From Monodelphis domestica (Eukaryota; Chordata; Mammalia; Didelphimorphia; Didelphidae), in assembly GCF_027887165.1 (NCBI RefSeq), contig NC_077234.1, positions 193,868,530-193,932,529 on the forward strand: a stretch of 64,000 nt of DNA. Reading direction: 5' to 3'. Both the position numbers and the translations under genes were made by a program. This document shows, in pieces, positions 36,481-47,754 of the stretch (positions are counted from its first letter, which is position 1; each line of letters starts with the position of its first letter). Under the pieces are notes generated by a model, which was not told the origin of the DNA, did not search any database, and saw only the letters and a program-made list of their open reading frames with translations.

Positions 36481-37023
36481 TCTATCTCAACTCCTTAATA
36501 TTTTTTCTGTGGTATCATTTACTTCCTTCCTTTCCACTGGCTTTTTCTCTAAATGTATATACATCTCTCCTCTATTGTGAAAAGAGAACAAAACAGAAAA
36601 CCTCCATTTGATTTGTTTCTATACCCCTCTAGCTATCATTTTACCTCCCCTCTTTTCTTCTCACTGCCAAGTTTCTTGAAAGAGCAGTTTCTACACTGGC
36701 TTCCTCCATTTGCTTAGTACTCACTTATTCTTTACTTAACTCACTGTCATCTAGCTTTTGGTCACACAACTCAATGATTACCATACTCTTCAGCACTGTG
36801 AACTGCTAATAGTCAAAATCAATGCTATTCTCCCAGTTGACATTATTCATAACCTCAAGATAGTACTTGACACTTTACTGTCCTTCTTGAAATTGCTTCC
36901 TTTCTTGACTTCCATGACACTATGCTATCCTAAATGCTCACCTACATTTCTAACAGATTTTCTTTCCTCTCATCCCATGACTCAACATTTCCCAGAGCTC
37001 AGTTCTTAAAAGTTCTTTGCTAT

Positions 37024-37112
<89 letters not shown>

Positions 37113-37333
37113 TCTCAGAAATCTAAATTAATCTCACTCAATACTACCTCCATGCTAATGACTCTCAAATCTATAACATTGGCAATAACTTCTTTCCAGA
37201 GTTCTTCATCTCCAAATGCCTGTGGACATTCCCATTTGGATGTACCTCAACTGTTTCAAATTCAGTTGTATTCATTATCTTTTCCCTCAAACCAACTATT
37301 ACCATTCCTCAACTTCATTTTTTAAATTGTGGG
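36481..37333 (+). mobile_element. L2 ORF2 (reverse transcriptase region), left part of a split copy
   Basis: Contains decayed L2 ORF2 landmarks, e.g. the 'cttgacactttactg' block (from the AFDT motif), 'ctccatgctaatgactctca' and 'aattcagttgtattcattat'. A (CT)n tract at 37024-37112 has expanded within it. It continues at 38433 after an L1 insertion. Confidence 0.7.
37024..37112 (+). repeat. (CT)n microsatellite
   Basis: About 40 CT units, with one CC interruption near the start. Confidence 0.95.
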
Positions 37334-38225
37334 GGGAAGATAGTTTTGAATTTATCCTATGGAATATATCTAATGCTGAACTTGTGCCATGAACACTTCC
37401 AGTGAGACATATTTTGGCCTCTTGATAAAAATGCATGAACAGGAAAGTAATGAGTTCTGGAGGGGGTGTGGCAAAGTTGGGACATTAATTCATTCCTGGT
37501 GGAGTTGTGAATTGATCCAACCATTCTGGAGGACAATTTGGAACTATGCCCAAAGGGATATAAAAGACTGTCTGCCCTTTGATCTAGCCATAGCACTGAT
37601 GGATTTATACCCCCAAAGAGATAATAAGGAAAAAGACTTGTACAAGAATATTCATAGCTGCACTCTTTGTGGTGGCCAAAAATTGGAAAATGAGGGGATG
37701 CCCTTCAATTGGAGAATGGCTGAACAAATTGTGGTATATGTTGGTGATGGAATACTATTGTGCTCAAAGGAATAATAAAGTGGAGGAATTCCATGGGGAC
37801 TGGAACAATCTCCAGGAATTGATGCAGAGTGAGAGGAGCAGAACCAGGAAAACATTGTACACAGAGACTGATACACTGTGGTACAATCAAACGTAATGGA
37901 CTTCTCCATTAGTGGCAATGCAGTGATCCTGAACAACTTGGAGGGATCTACAAGAAAGAACACTATCCACATTCAGAGGAAAAACTGTGGGAGTAAAAAC
38001 ACAGAAGATAAACAACTGCTTGAATACATGGGTCCAAGGGATACGGTTTGGGGAAGTAGACTCTAAATGAACATCCTAGGGTAAACAACAACATGGAAAT
38101 GGGTCCTGATCAAGGACACAAGTAATACCCAATGAAATTTCGTGTTGGCTGCAGGAAGAGTGGGTGGTATTGTAACGAAGGAATGATGTTCTAAATTGAC
38201 TAAATAAACTAATTAAAAATGCATA
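37334..38225 (+). mobile_element. L1 3' end with ORF2 C-terminal domain and 3'UTR
   Basis: The 128-residue frame at 37389-37775 is the C-terminal end of L1 ORF2. It contains the Cys/His cluster WRGCGKVGTLIHSWWSC and the downstream PFDLAIALMDLYP block. Coding similarity continues in other frames to about 37890 (EYYCAQRN-type block). The 3'UTR follows to 'aataaactaattaaaaa'. 5'-truncated, with frameshifts. The 3'UTR lacks about 30 bp around 38168 that the 12.8-kb copy has. Confidence 0.92.
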
Positions 38226-38432
38226 AACAACCAGAGACTTCTGGTTAGTCCCTAGGTATACATGCCCTTCCAAAATTGGGGGATGAAAGGGCAACAGCAT
38301 AAAGTATGATTGACCACTGATCCCACATTGAAAGCAATATATGTGATCCCAGAGCTAGTGGTGCCCTTTATATATATATATATATATATGTAAATTATAT
38401 AATTAATATATAATATATAATAATAATACTAA
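38226..38432. other. Unassigned, with (TA)n at 38369-38390
   Basis: Short stretch between the L1 end and the right part of the L2. Confidence 0.4.
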
Positions 38433-39215
38433 TTTTTTTCTGGTTATCCAGTTCAAAATTTTGCTTTTGACTTTTTCCTCTCTTTTTTTCTCCATATTTT
38501 CAAAGGGGACAGTCATCAGTTTCTGTTATCTATTCCTCTGAAATGTCTCTGCATTTTTCTCCATCATCAATACCCATCTTCCAGTTCAGGTGATTGTTAT
38601 TTGATGCTCTACCTCCAAGCTCTCATCCATCTTTTATATGGGTTCCAAATTAAGATTTCTAAATATTTATTTCATCCTATCATAGCCCAGCTTAGAAACT
38701 TTTTTTGACCTCACCCTCAACATTTGCAGGAGGAAATCTCAACTACCTAATATATCATTCAATGTTATCTACAATCAGGCCCTAATATATCCTTCCAGCT
38801 ATTTTCCTATGTGAATCCCTTGCTGCCCAAGACATATTTTTCACTGATCCAAGACTTTGTTCAATTTATCTAGAAGGCCCCCACCCACCCTCCCTCCACC
38901 TATCAAAAATCTTAGTTTTTCTTCTAGGATTGTATCCTATCAGTTCTAGAATTCAAATCCCCTCTAACCACTTTAGCCTGAAATCATCTATTCTTTCTCT
39001 AATAAAAAAAAAAATTGGCCCCAGCACTCATTTGAAAGGATGTTTATTGCCTAGTGATTTTTTGGACTTTGTGTGGACTTTATCTTGTCAATCTAACTAG
39101 ATTTATAAATTCCTTGAAGGCAAGGTCTTTTTTATTTTTTTTTTTTGTATCTCTTACAGTATCTAGCTCAGGGCCTTTTCTATTTGCTCAATAAGTATGT
39201 TCAAGCGATTAATTC
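38433..39215 (+). mobile_element. L2 3' part, right half of a split copy
   Basis: 'cagttcaaaattttgctttt' aligns with the L2 segment immediately after that at the end of 36481-37333. It runs on through ORF2 end landmarks to the L2 terminus 'agtatctagctcagggcctt' and 'ctcaataagtatg'. Confidence 0.68.
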
Positions 39216-39424
39216 ATGATGATGGTGATAGTAAAATCAACCAAATGAACATACCCAAAGCAACTTGAAGGTAGTTCTTCTTTCAATATTTCATTAACTT
39301 AATGTTATGGCCTCTGAGGTCCCTTATAGTTCTTGATCTATGATATGAAAATGGACAATCACTTTTCTTCCTAGATACCAGATCTTCAGTCATTCCAGTG
39401 TTTGAAAGTGAAAGTGAATGTTTC

Positions 39425-39616
39425 AAGGTACAGCTAGGTAGTATAGTGAATAGAAGGACACGTCAGGAGTTGGGAAGACCTGAGTTCAAATTTGACCTCA
39501 GATGCACTCTAGTTAAGTGACCATGGATAAGTCATCTAATCCCAATTGCCTAGCCCTTCCCTCTCTTCTGCCTAAGAGTAGATATGAATGGAGAAAGTAA
39601 GGTTTTAAAAAAAAGT
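39425..39616 (+). mobile_element. MAR1-type SINE
   Basis: 'gacctgagttcaaatttgac', 'agtgaccatggataagtcat' and A-run at 39606-39616. Confidence 0.85.
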
Positions 39617-39879
39617 GATACAATTAACAGCCTAGGTCTAGGAAACAATGGAAGTCAAGCCTATTAGAATATCTAAAACCAACCTCATGGAATACCCTTG
39701 TCTCCACCACTCCCCCTCCCCAACCTGTAAGCAATTCTAGGATGCACATTCTTTCTATTTCTTTTTTGTTTTAGAACAATAAAAGCTTCCACTATCTAGT
39801 ACAAGTTATACTGGTTTGAAAGCATTTGAGCTTCCCAGTGGATAGTAAGGATGTAGACTAAGGAAAAGATTTAGATTTA

Positions 39880-39972
39880 GCAAGATTTAGAGCCAGAGAT
39901 TCTAGGTTAGAATTTTGGCTCTGCTACTAGTTTTGAGACATAATTTCTTCATCTGTTAAATGAAGGGACTCC
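39880..39972 (+). mobile_element. MIR fragment
   Basis: 'gattctaggttagaattttg' and 'tttcttcatctgttaaatga'. Confidence 0.55.
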
Positions 39973-39977
39973 TCCAC

Positions 39978-40162
39978 TCCAAAAACCTTACCTTCAGTCT
40001 TCATATCAATTCTAAGACAAAAGAGTGGGAAGGGCTAGACAATTGGGGTTAAGTGACTTGCTCAGGGTCACACAGTCAGGAAATGTCTAAGCCCAAATTT
40101 GAATTCAGAACCTCCCCACTCCAGGCATGACACTCTACCCACTGTGCTATCTAGCTGCTCCA
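39978..40162 (-). mobile_element. MAR1-type SINE
   Basis: 'taccttcagtcttcatatca', 'cttgctcagggtcacacagt' and head 'gtgctatctagctgctcc'. Confidence 0.87.
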
Positions 40163-40204
40163 GCATAGTATTTTTAAAAAGATATTTTAAAAATGTGTCA
40201 ATGT

Positions 40205-40330
40205 TGCACTCAACAGTGGGGAGGCAATGAAAAAGGTAGAAAGAGCTCTGTTCAAATCTAACTCCAGCATTTACCATCTGTGTGACTTTGATGCCAGTTA
40301 CTCAATCTATTTGGTAAACTTCAACACAAC
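40205..40330 (+). mobile_element. MIR fragment
   Basis: 'ctgttcaaatctaactccag' and 'ccatctgtgtgactttgatg'. Confidence 0.55.
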
Positions 40331-40484
40331 CCTGTGAAATAGCTATTACCTTGGCCCTAGTATTTAAATTTAATGCAATTGGTATATGTGTACAATGGTC
40401 TATTATTTGGCCTATTCAATCAATCATCAATCAATACTATTTATTCTATTCACTCAATCAACCAATAAGCATTTCTTTAAAAAA

Positions 40485-40670
40485 ATTTTTTTATGAACCA
40501 GTATTTTCTGTTTTAGTAACAACTCTAAGACAGAAGGGCAAGAGATAGGCAAACTTAAATGACTTGCCCAGGGTGACACAGTGAGGAAGTATCTGAGGCC
40601 AGATTTGAACCCAGGTCTTCCCCACTTCAGGCTTCCACTTCCACTAAACCATCTATCTGACCCAATAAGG
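40485..40670 (-). mobile_element. MAR1-type SINE, CAAAC subfamily
   Basis: Shares 'taagacagaagggcaagaga' and 'taggcaaac' with the 6783 and 54727 copies. Core 'gacttgcccagggtgacaca' intact. Confidence 0.83.
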
Positions 40671-40679
40671 ATTTCTTTT

Positions 40680-41400
40680 TTTTAATTCTTTCTATATTTT
40701 TGTATTTAGCCCCTTCTTCCCCTTGACATGCTATAGAAGGAATCATTTCGCAAAATACACAGATTATGTCTTTTGTGTTTCCATTTCTCAGTTCATTCTC
40801 TGGAGGTGATATTCACAAATTATTCTTCAGATATTAAATCTGTAGCTGTATATAATGCTCTTTTGGTTCTACTTATTTTATTCTTAATTATCTCATATAG
40901 TTCTTTCTAAAATCTAAAAAATTTATCTGTTCATTTTTTCTTACGGCACAGTAGTGTTCAATCACAATCATATGCCACATATTGTTTAGCCATTCCCAAC
41001 TGATGGACATCCTCTAGAATTCCAATTTTCTGTCACCACAAAAAGAAATGCTATAAATATTTTGGGATGTATAGGCTTTTTCCCTTTTTCCCTGTTCTCT
41101 TTGGGAAATAGAACTAGCAATAAAGTTATACATGGTTTTATAACTGGTTATAATTCCAAATTGCTCTCCAAACTGGTTGGATCAGGTCACAGTGAATTTG
41201 TGTCTCCTCCTTCCCACATCCCCTCCAACATTTGCCACTTTGCTCTTTTGTCATTTAAGCCAATCTGATGGGTATGAGACAATACCTCCAATTGTTTAGG
41301 TTTGATTTCCTTAATCAGTTGTGATTTAGAGCATTTTCCATTTTTGATGTCTTCATCCAAAAACCACTCATAGCTTTTGCCCATTTATCAATTAACACAG
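40680..41400 (-). mobile_element. L1 3' end (ORF2 C-terminus and 3'UTR)
   Basis: Reverse L1, reaching further 5' than the other minus copies ('ttttgcccatttatcaatta' near 41380). 'ttagccattcccaactgatg' and 'caaattgctctccaaactgg' mark the ORF2 C-terminus. Confidence 0.87.
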
Positions 41401-41459
41401 TATTCCCATTAATTTGACAATAATAAGCATTTCTTTAGTGTGCACTGGGTGCCAGGAAA

Positions 41460-41690
41460 CAGACAATGTGGCATAGTGAATTAAGAGGTGACTCTGCACT
41501 CAAGAAGACCTGGGTTCAAGGACTATGACTGGCACATACTGACTTTGTGACTTTGGGCAAGCTGTTTAATGTCTCAGTGCCCCTAGACAACTTTCAAAGG
41601 CAATAAGCTACTAAGAAGGTGCCAGACTGACTTTGTGAAGGTAATTCTGTCACTTAGGGTTTCCTACATAGTTTGAATAAAAGAATAAAT
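41460..41690 (+). mobile_element. tRNA CORE-SINE with GGCAACTCTC-type 3' region
   Basis: 'agacaatgtggcatagtgaa' and 'gaagacctgggttcaagg' are SINE head-side blocks. The 3' part 'cagtgcccctagacaacttt' and 'aagctactaagaaggtgcca' is unlike the MAR1-type and RTE-tailed copies, so it is a third SINE type. Confidence 0.7.
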
Positions 41691-41693
41691 AGT

Positions 41694-41993
41694 TGTCGAG
41701 CATGGTAGCTCATGCCTATAATCCTTGCTACTGGGGGAGAGTGGAAAGGTTTTGGAGACTGAGGTTGGTGAATTGTTTGTTTCACTGTTCTAAGCTGTCT
41801 GAAGACTAAAGTAGATCAGATCTCTACATGAGAGTCTGACATCAATATGGTTAGTCCCCAGGAGCAAAAGGCCACCTGAAGAAAGGTGAACTAGCCCAGG
41901 TCAGAAAAATGGAGCACATCAAAGCTTCCATGCTGATCATTCCTGAGGAATGACTGGTGTGCTTCTAGCCTGAGCAAGACTGGAAGATCCAGC
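41694..41993 (+). pseudogene. 7SL (SRP) RNA pseudogene, near full length
   Basis: About 300 bp colinear with 7SL RNA. The 5' Alu-domain start is 'gtcgagcatggtagctcatg' with 'cctataatccttgctactgg'. The S-domain blocks are 'gacatcaatatggttagtcc', 'aggtgaactagcccaggtca' and 'ttccatgctgatcatt'. The 3' Alu-domain end is 'gcttctagcctgagcaagac'. Many substitutions in stems (for example GCCTGTAGTCCC read as cctataatcctt) indicate a non-functional retroposed copy. Unlike an Alu or B1 it keeps the S domain. No clear poly(A) tail. It directly follows the SINE at 41460. Confidence 0.9.
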
Positions 41994-42048
41994 CTTGGAT
42001 CCACTTAAGAAATGTGTAGTGATTGGTGATTGATTAGATCAATAACCA

Positions 42049-42049
<1 letters not shown>

Positions 42050-42090
<41 letters not shown>
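42050..42090 (+). repeat. (GT)20 microsatellite
   Basis: Uninterrupted. Confidence 0.95.
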
Positions 42091-42091
<1 letters not shown>

Positions 42092-42280
42092 TAAATTTAA
42101 ACTGTATATTCACTACATAAAATACTAGGGCTGAGACAGGCTTGTTGTGAGGTTGAAATGAAATAAGGACAATAAAAGAGTCTTGCAAACCTGGCAACAC
42201 TATAAATATGTCAGCTGTGACTGTGATGATGAAGATTTGCATTACCTAAAAGGAAAATGAGGATTATAGTACCAACTTGC

Positions 42281-42321
<41 letters not shown>

Positions 42322-42354
42322 GGATGGATGGATAGATAGATAGATAGATAGATG

Positions 42355-42414
<60 letters not shown>
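42281..42414 (+). repeat. (GATA)n microsatellite with GATG variants
   Basis: About 33 tetranucleotide units with GATG interruptions at about 42320-42331 and 42352. Confidence 0.95.
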
Positions 42415-42556
42415 TGGTTAAACAATCAAAGAATAAACACATTAAATAAATAGTACAGGTACTATGCTAGGTTTGGGATATATAAAAACAAGTCATGTGT
42501 CTATCTTCAAAAACCTTATATTCTACATAGGGAGAGGGTGGGAGGGAGTTCAACAT

Positions 42557-42558
42557 GC

Positions 42559-42597
<39 letters not shown>

Positions 42598-42609
42598 CAC
42601 ATATATATA
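42557..42609 (+). repeat. (AT)n/(CA)n low-complexity
   Basis: Alternating ATAT with CACACA near 42595. Confidence 0.9.
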
Positions 42610-42891
42610 AGTAGATAAAAAATATAAGCAAAGGGTATGCTTCGAAATTGCTGGCGATAGGGGAAGATATTACCAGCTGGCCATTTCATTGTGACTCCTT
42701 GCTGGTGGGATTCAAAGTATCTTTTCTGACACTAAGGGAAAATAAGATTAGTATTGATAGAGGAAGCTAGCTCAAATGTTTGCTTCACATTCCATCCCAT
42801 ACAGACTTTATGGTAGGACCAACCAAGGATTTCTAGGATCTCAGGGTTTGTCTTCACAACCATTAACAAAGCAGATGAAAAGTTAAGTTAT

Positions 42892-43621
42892 AAAGAGGTA
42901 AATGTATACTGGTGGAGTTGTGAATTGATCCAACCATTCTGGAGGGCAATTTGGAACTATGCCCAAAGGGTGATAAAAGACTGTCTGCATTTGATCCAGC
43001 CATAGCACTGCTGAGTTTGTACCCCAAAGAGATAATAAGGAAAAAGACTTGTCCAAGAATATTCATAGCTGTGCTCTTTGTGGTAGCAAGAAATTGGAAA
43101 ATGAGGGGATGTCCTTCCATTGGGGAATGGCTGAACAAATTGTGGTATATGTTGGTGATGGAATACTATTGTGCTTAAAGGAATAATGATGCAGAGTGAA
43201 AGGAGCAGAACCAGGAGAACATCATACACAGAGACGGATACACTGTGACATAATTAAACTTAATGGACTTCTCTACTAGCAGCAATGCAATGATCCAGGA
43301 CAATTCTGAGGGACTTGTGAGAAAGAAGCTCTCCATATCCTGAGAAAGAACTGTGGGAGTAGAAACGCTGAAGAAAAACAATTGCTTGATCACATGGGTG
43401 GATGGGGTTATCAATAGGGATATAGACTCTAAGTCATCACCCTAGTGCAAATATCAATAATATGGAAATAGAACTTGATTAATGATACATGTAAAACCCA
43501 GTGAAATTGCACATCAGCTATGGGGGAGGAGAGAGGAGGGGAGGGAAAGAATATGAATCATGTATCCATAAAAAATTAATTAAATAAAATTTTTCGATTC
43601 AGAAGAAAAGAGGTAAATGTA
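42892..43621 (+). mobile_element. 5'-truncated L1 with perfect 15-bp target duplication
   Basis: The insert 42907-43606 (700 bp) starts inside the ORF2 C-terminus ('ctggtggagttgtgaattga'), carries the 3'UTR and ends in 'taaataaaattttt' plus a short irregular tail. AAAGAGGTAAATGTA is repeated exactly at 42892-42906 and 43607-43621. Colinear with the L1 at 37490-38170 but of a different subfamily: it lacks a segment of about 40 bp (the one after 'ggaataat') and has a different 3' end. Confidence 0.95.
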
Positions 43622-44074
43622 GTCTTCATATGAGGGAAAATGAAACAATTAGAGCTACTCAAATGCAGAATGGGCAATCTATAAGTCATGGGTTTTCACT
43701 TACTAGAAGCTGGCAAGCAAAGTTTAGATAGGATTGACAAATGACCATTCAGTCTGCCATGGCCAATTTAGAGGGCTTCAGGAATGGGTTGAACTCCATA
43801 GCCTTTAAACTCAATCCCAATTTTTTGATTGTGAGAAAAAATTTAAACCGTTGTTTTTATCTGTGATAGAATGATACATTAGCACGATACATCATTTTCC
43901 TCATTAAGTTTACATGCTTTAGCATCTCATAGAAGTGAATGGATGGAGTGCAATTCCAATGTCAAATTTGACTTGTATTGGGCACTTGTTTGATTCCATG
44001 GCATATTAATTTAGGAGCTTGTGTAAGAATAATGACAATGTGGAAATAATTATAATGGAACCTTTGGTGATGCT
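43622..44074. other. Unique sequence, nothing recognised
   Basis: No feature seen. Confidence 0.45.
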
Positions 44075-44215
44075 CTGTTTGCCTCAGTTTCCTCATCTGT
44101 AAAATGAACTGGAGAAGGAAATAGCAAACCACTCCAGTGTCTTTGCCAAAAAAACACCACATGGGGTCACAAAGAGTTGGATATGACTGAAAATAACCAA
44201 ACAATAACAACAGTA
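44075..44215 (+). mobile_element. RTE-tailed tRNA-SINE, 5'-truncated
   Basis: Begins at 'gcctcagtttcctcatctgt', then 'accactccagtgtctttgcc' and 'gagttggatatgactgaaaa', ending in a (caa)-type tail. The tRNA head is absent. Confidence 0.88.
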
Positions 44216-44519
44216 ATGCCACATTGCCTCTACTAAGCAATTCTACTTGGCCATGAAAGCCTTCAACTACTTGATTTGCTTTTTTTCAACTGAGCTTCTT
44301 CCCTAGTCCCTGAATCATGAAGCCCAAACTCATTTCTCAGTATTTTTCATTACTAAGCAAACCTAGGAGAATACCTAATGTTTCCATTTGCACACTACTT
44401 GTATGTTCCTGTCTCTAGAACTTTGTCATAGAACATGACATAGAACATAGACTCTGGTCATAGATTATGACACTCTCCCCAGCTAGAGTTGTGTTGGACA
44501 ATCTTTAATTTTGGGATCA

Positions 44520-44680
44520 TAAATAAAGAGCTGGAAGGTATCTTAGAGGATATTAATTCATTCCCTTCATTCTATAGATAAAGACTGTTGAAGTTAAATG
44601 ACATGAACATGTTACACATGTATAAGATGCAGATATAGAATTTGAGTCCAGGCACTTTGACTCCAAATCTAGGAATATAT
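44520..44680 (-). mobile_element. MIR-type fragment
   Basis: 'gagctggaaggtatcttaga' and 'ttgagtccaggcactttgac'. Diverged. Confidence 0.5.
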
Positions 44681-44689
44681 CCTAGTACA

Positions 44690-44785
44690 ATGAGTTCTGA
44701 ATTTAGAGAAAAGAGACATGGGATCCAATCTCAGATCCTCTCCTACTTACTAGCTATCTGTGTGACCTTGGAAAAGTAACTGTAT
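44690..44785 (+). mobile_element. MIR fragment
   Basis: 'gggatccaatctcagatcct' and 'ctgtgtgaccttggaaaagt'. Confidence 0.55.
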
Positions 44786-44787
44786 GT

Positions 44788-45190
44788 GGCAGATAGGTAC
44801 AAAAATGGATAGAATGCCAATCTAGGAGTAGGAAGACCTGGGTTCAAATCTGACCTCAGACACTTGCTATCTGTGTGATCTTGGGCAAGTCACTTACTCC
44901 CAATTGCTTATCTCTTGCCAGTCTACTGTCTTAGAATTGATACAAGATAGAAGGTACGGGTTAATATTTTTTTTTTAAACCCTTACCTTCTGTCTTGGAG
45001 TCAATACTGTGTATTGGCTCCAAGGCAGAAGAGTGGTAAGGGCTAGGCAATGGGGGTCAAGTGACTTGCCCAGGGTCACACAGCTAGGAAGTGGCTGAGG
45101 CCAGATTTGAACCTAGGACCTCCCATCTCTAGGACTGGTTCTCAATCCACTGAGCTACCCAGCTGCCCCCGGTACAGGTTAATATTTTAA
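44788..45190 (+). mobile_element. MAR1-type SINE interrupted in its tail by a second SINE
   Basis: Plus-strand copy with 'gacctgggttcaaatctgac', 'tgatcttgggcaagtcactt' and tail 'gatagaaggtacgggttaat'. Its 3' end is duplicated around the inserted SINE at 44971-45170. Confidence 0.9.
44971..45170 (-). mobile_element. MAR1-type SINE nested in another SINE
   Basis: The least diverged MAR1-type copy in the window by eye. The flanking duplication GGTAC(G/A)GGTTAATATTTT lies at 44953-44970 and 45171-45188 with one mismatch. Head-side end 'gctacccagctgccccc'. Confidence 0.95.
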
Positions 45191-45289
45191 AAAATACCAG
45201 TTAATTGATTGACTACCTTCCTTACCAGATTGATGTAAATAGAGTACCATGTAAATGTTAACTATTATTATCCACAAAGAGAGGGAGTG

Positions 45290-45465
45290 TGCCATACTGT
45301 AAAGACAACTGGCTTTGAAGCCAGGCTGACTTCATCATTTTAGGTCCTGCCTCTTATCTAGATTGGCTTGAAACTTTAGGCAAATCATTTAACCTCTCAA
45401 CCATGATAGAGGGAGTTACCTTACCTGGGAGTTTTCTATATCAATGACATGTCAAGTATAATTTC
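45290..45465 (+). mobile_element. tRNA CORE-SINE of the third type
   Basis: 'gccaggctgacttcatcatt', 'aaactttaggcaaatcattt' and 'acctgggagttttctatatc' match the SINE type seen at 41460-41690. Confidence 0.6.
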
Positions 45466-45522
45466 TGTTATTGACATATTGCTTTGAAAGCATTTTTCTC
45501 TTGTTTGTTATTCCCTCTGATT

Positions 45523-45722
45523 TAAAAAAAAACCCTACCTTCTGTTTTAGAATCAATACTTTGTATTGGTTCCAAGGCAGAAGAGCAGTAAGGGCTAGGC
45601 AATGGGGGCTAAGTGACTTGCCCAGGGTCACACAGCTAAGAAGTGTCTGAGGTCAGATTTGAACCTAGGACCTTCCATCTCTAGGTCTGGCTCTTAATCC
45701 ACTGAGTCATCCAGCTGCCCTA
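45523..45722 (-). mobile_element. MAR1-type SINE
   Basis: Full-length reverse copy. CTCTGATTT before and CTCTGAATTT after it look like the target duplication. Confidence 0.9.
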
Positions 45723-45737
45723 CTCTCTGAATTTTTT

Positions 45738-45845
45738 ATCTCTCTTCTCCAAAGTGTAGGTTCTTTGGGATGGAGACTATAGCATGGCTCTTTCTGTATT
45801 CCCTTGCACACAGCAGACACTCAATAAGAGCTTCTGACTGAGGAA
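45738..45845 (+). mobile_element. L2 3' end
   Basis: 'gtgtaggttctttgggatgg', 'cttgcacacagcagacactc' and 'aataagagcttctgactga'. Confidence 0.65.
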
Positions 45846-47754
45846 TTGTTGCCTAGTGAAAACTTACTGACTTTAGTGAAAATTACACCTGTGAAAGAAT
45901 GACAGGATAGAGTCCTTAAAGTAGTTTGTATGCTGGGATTGTTCATCTCTATAGTGTGTACATTTAATAAGAAAGCCTAATAAAAAAAGAATTAACAAAG
46001 AAAAATGGGTAGTTTTAAATGTAAATTTTGCTCAATGTTTCTATCTTCCTTTAAATAGGTTTTGAAATGGATAACAGCATAGCTTGTCACCAGATAATGT
46101 AGTCCTGAGCTTAATTGAAGAGTTTTTATTCCGAGAGGATTATTTAACCAATGTTTACCAAAGATATCACTTTATTTCATTTCTTTTTTTTTTTAAACTA
46201 AATACAGATAGGCTGCTGAATTCCATTTCTATTTCAAACTGCCTGGCCCAGGAGTCAGAATGTAACACCAAGGAAGTCAGAAAGGAAACAAAGGGTATTA
46301 TCATTTGTCTTGTATTCAAGGAAACTTTGCTTTATTCCAGAAACAAAGCATTGCTTCATGCATGCATAAAAGATCAGACAACAAAATCGTGGTGTCACCC
46401 ACAAGGACAGGTGTATCTAATGTATTCCCATCAGATATCCTGGGAAGGCTTTGGAGTTTGATTTTTGAAATGCAGTCAGCTATGTGAAGACCCTGTTGAA
46501 AGTAAATAGCGAATTGCTGTTTAGCGGTCCAGGTGACAGCTCTTATGTTTAACTTTGGAAGGAAAGAGATCTACCATTTCTCAATAAGTCAAGAGATAGG
46601 TGTCTAATAATGCTCTAATAGATATCCATTGGAGAACTTATGCAAGCTACAGGATTTTACAATGAGTCAGGGAAGGAGGTTCTACTGAGGACTCACATTT
46701 CATTTCCCTGTTAACAAGTAACACTGTGTGCTCCATGGACCAATGATGCTACTATGTTTACCTACTAGCCAGAAAAAGAAAAAAAATAAGACCAATGTCT
46801 TTTTATTATTAAAAAATTAATGGAAATTCATATAACCTAAATTGTGCCATAAAAAGGCGTACTTTGAAGGAAAGTGACAGAGAGACCTCTATTTTCTCTG
46901 CTGAATTAAAAAGAAAACTTTGATTTACACACCCAGATGACTAAAATAAAGAAAGTGATAGATTAGTGTATAGATGTAGAATTACTCTCTAGAACACAGA
47001 ACTTATGAACAGCCTGATTTTGAGAACAATTACTTGTAATTAAAGCTGTAGAGCTTACTAAAAAAAAATTAAAAATAAAAGTGAGCGAGAGAAAAGTCCT
47101 TTGTGTATTACACCAATTAATTACTTTTTTTTTTCCAGTGAGAATAGCTCTTAAACGTCTGTGCTGCTATTTATATCTGACCACATTCAGGAGTGATATG
47201 AAATATGTATTGCTTAGCAGCATTTCTTTAGTATTGTATAATGTAATTCTCTTTTAAGAAAAAAATTTTAAAATAGCATCTTTTGGGACAAGAAGATGTT
47301 TATGATTACTTCCATCTTGGTAATTGAAGGGAAATTTAAATGCCTATTCCAAATGACAAACTAAAATGACCTGTAAATGAATTCAACTAACTATTTCCCA
47401 TTGCTTTTACAAATAATGAAATTAGCAATATAGTGAAGCGAAAAGACTCAAAATAAATATTTCACAGTGTCTCTATGATGCCATCTGAAAGCATATGCTA
47501 TAGAAAGAAAAGTATATCAATGAAAAAAATAAAATTTAAAGTAGATTTAAGTGATTGAAGCTTGGGACTATTCAGTCAATATTTTCTGCCTTCTTTTGGT
47601 GATATTCTCATCTAATTCATGCACCAACAATTGTTACATGATAGTAAGAGAGGCACCTTTGCTGCCATCTAAGGCCAACAAGATATTTATAGATTCCTCT
47701 TTCTCCCTGTCTATAGACATTAATCCATCAGTCTTTATTCAAAGCTTCAGTTTC
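45846..47754. other. Repeat-free unique block
   Basis: 1.9 kb with no recognised interspersed repeat. The 125-residue open frame at 46084-46461 crosses a poly(T) run and has no recognisable domain. Confidence 0.5.

Noticed and set aside
42281..42414. Regular tetranucleotide array, considered as a CRISPR-like array
   Set aside because: No spacers. It is a GATA microsatellite in a vertebrate genome.
46084..46461. 125-residue plus-strand open frame
   Set aside because: Contains a poly-Phe run from a T tract, has no domain, and no splice or conservation evidence is visible.
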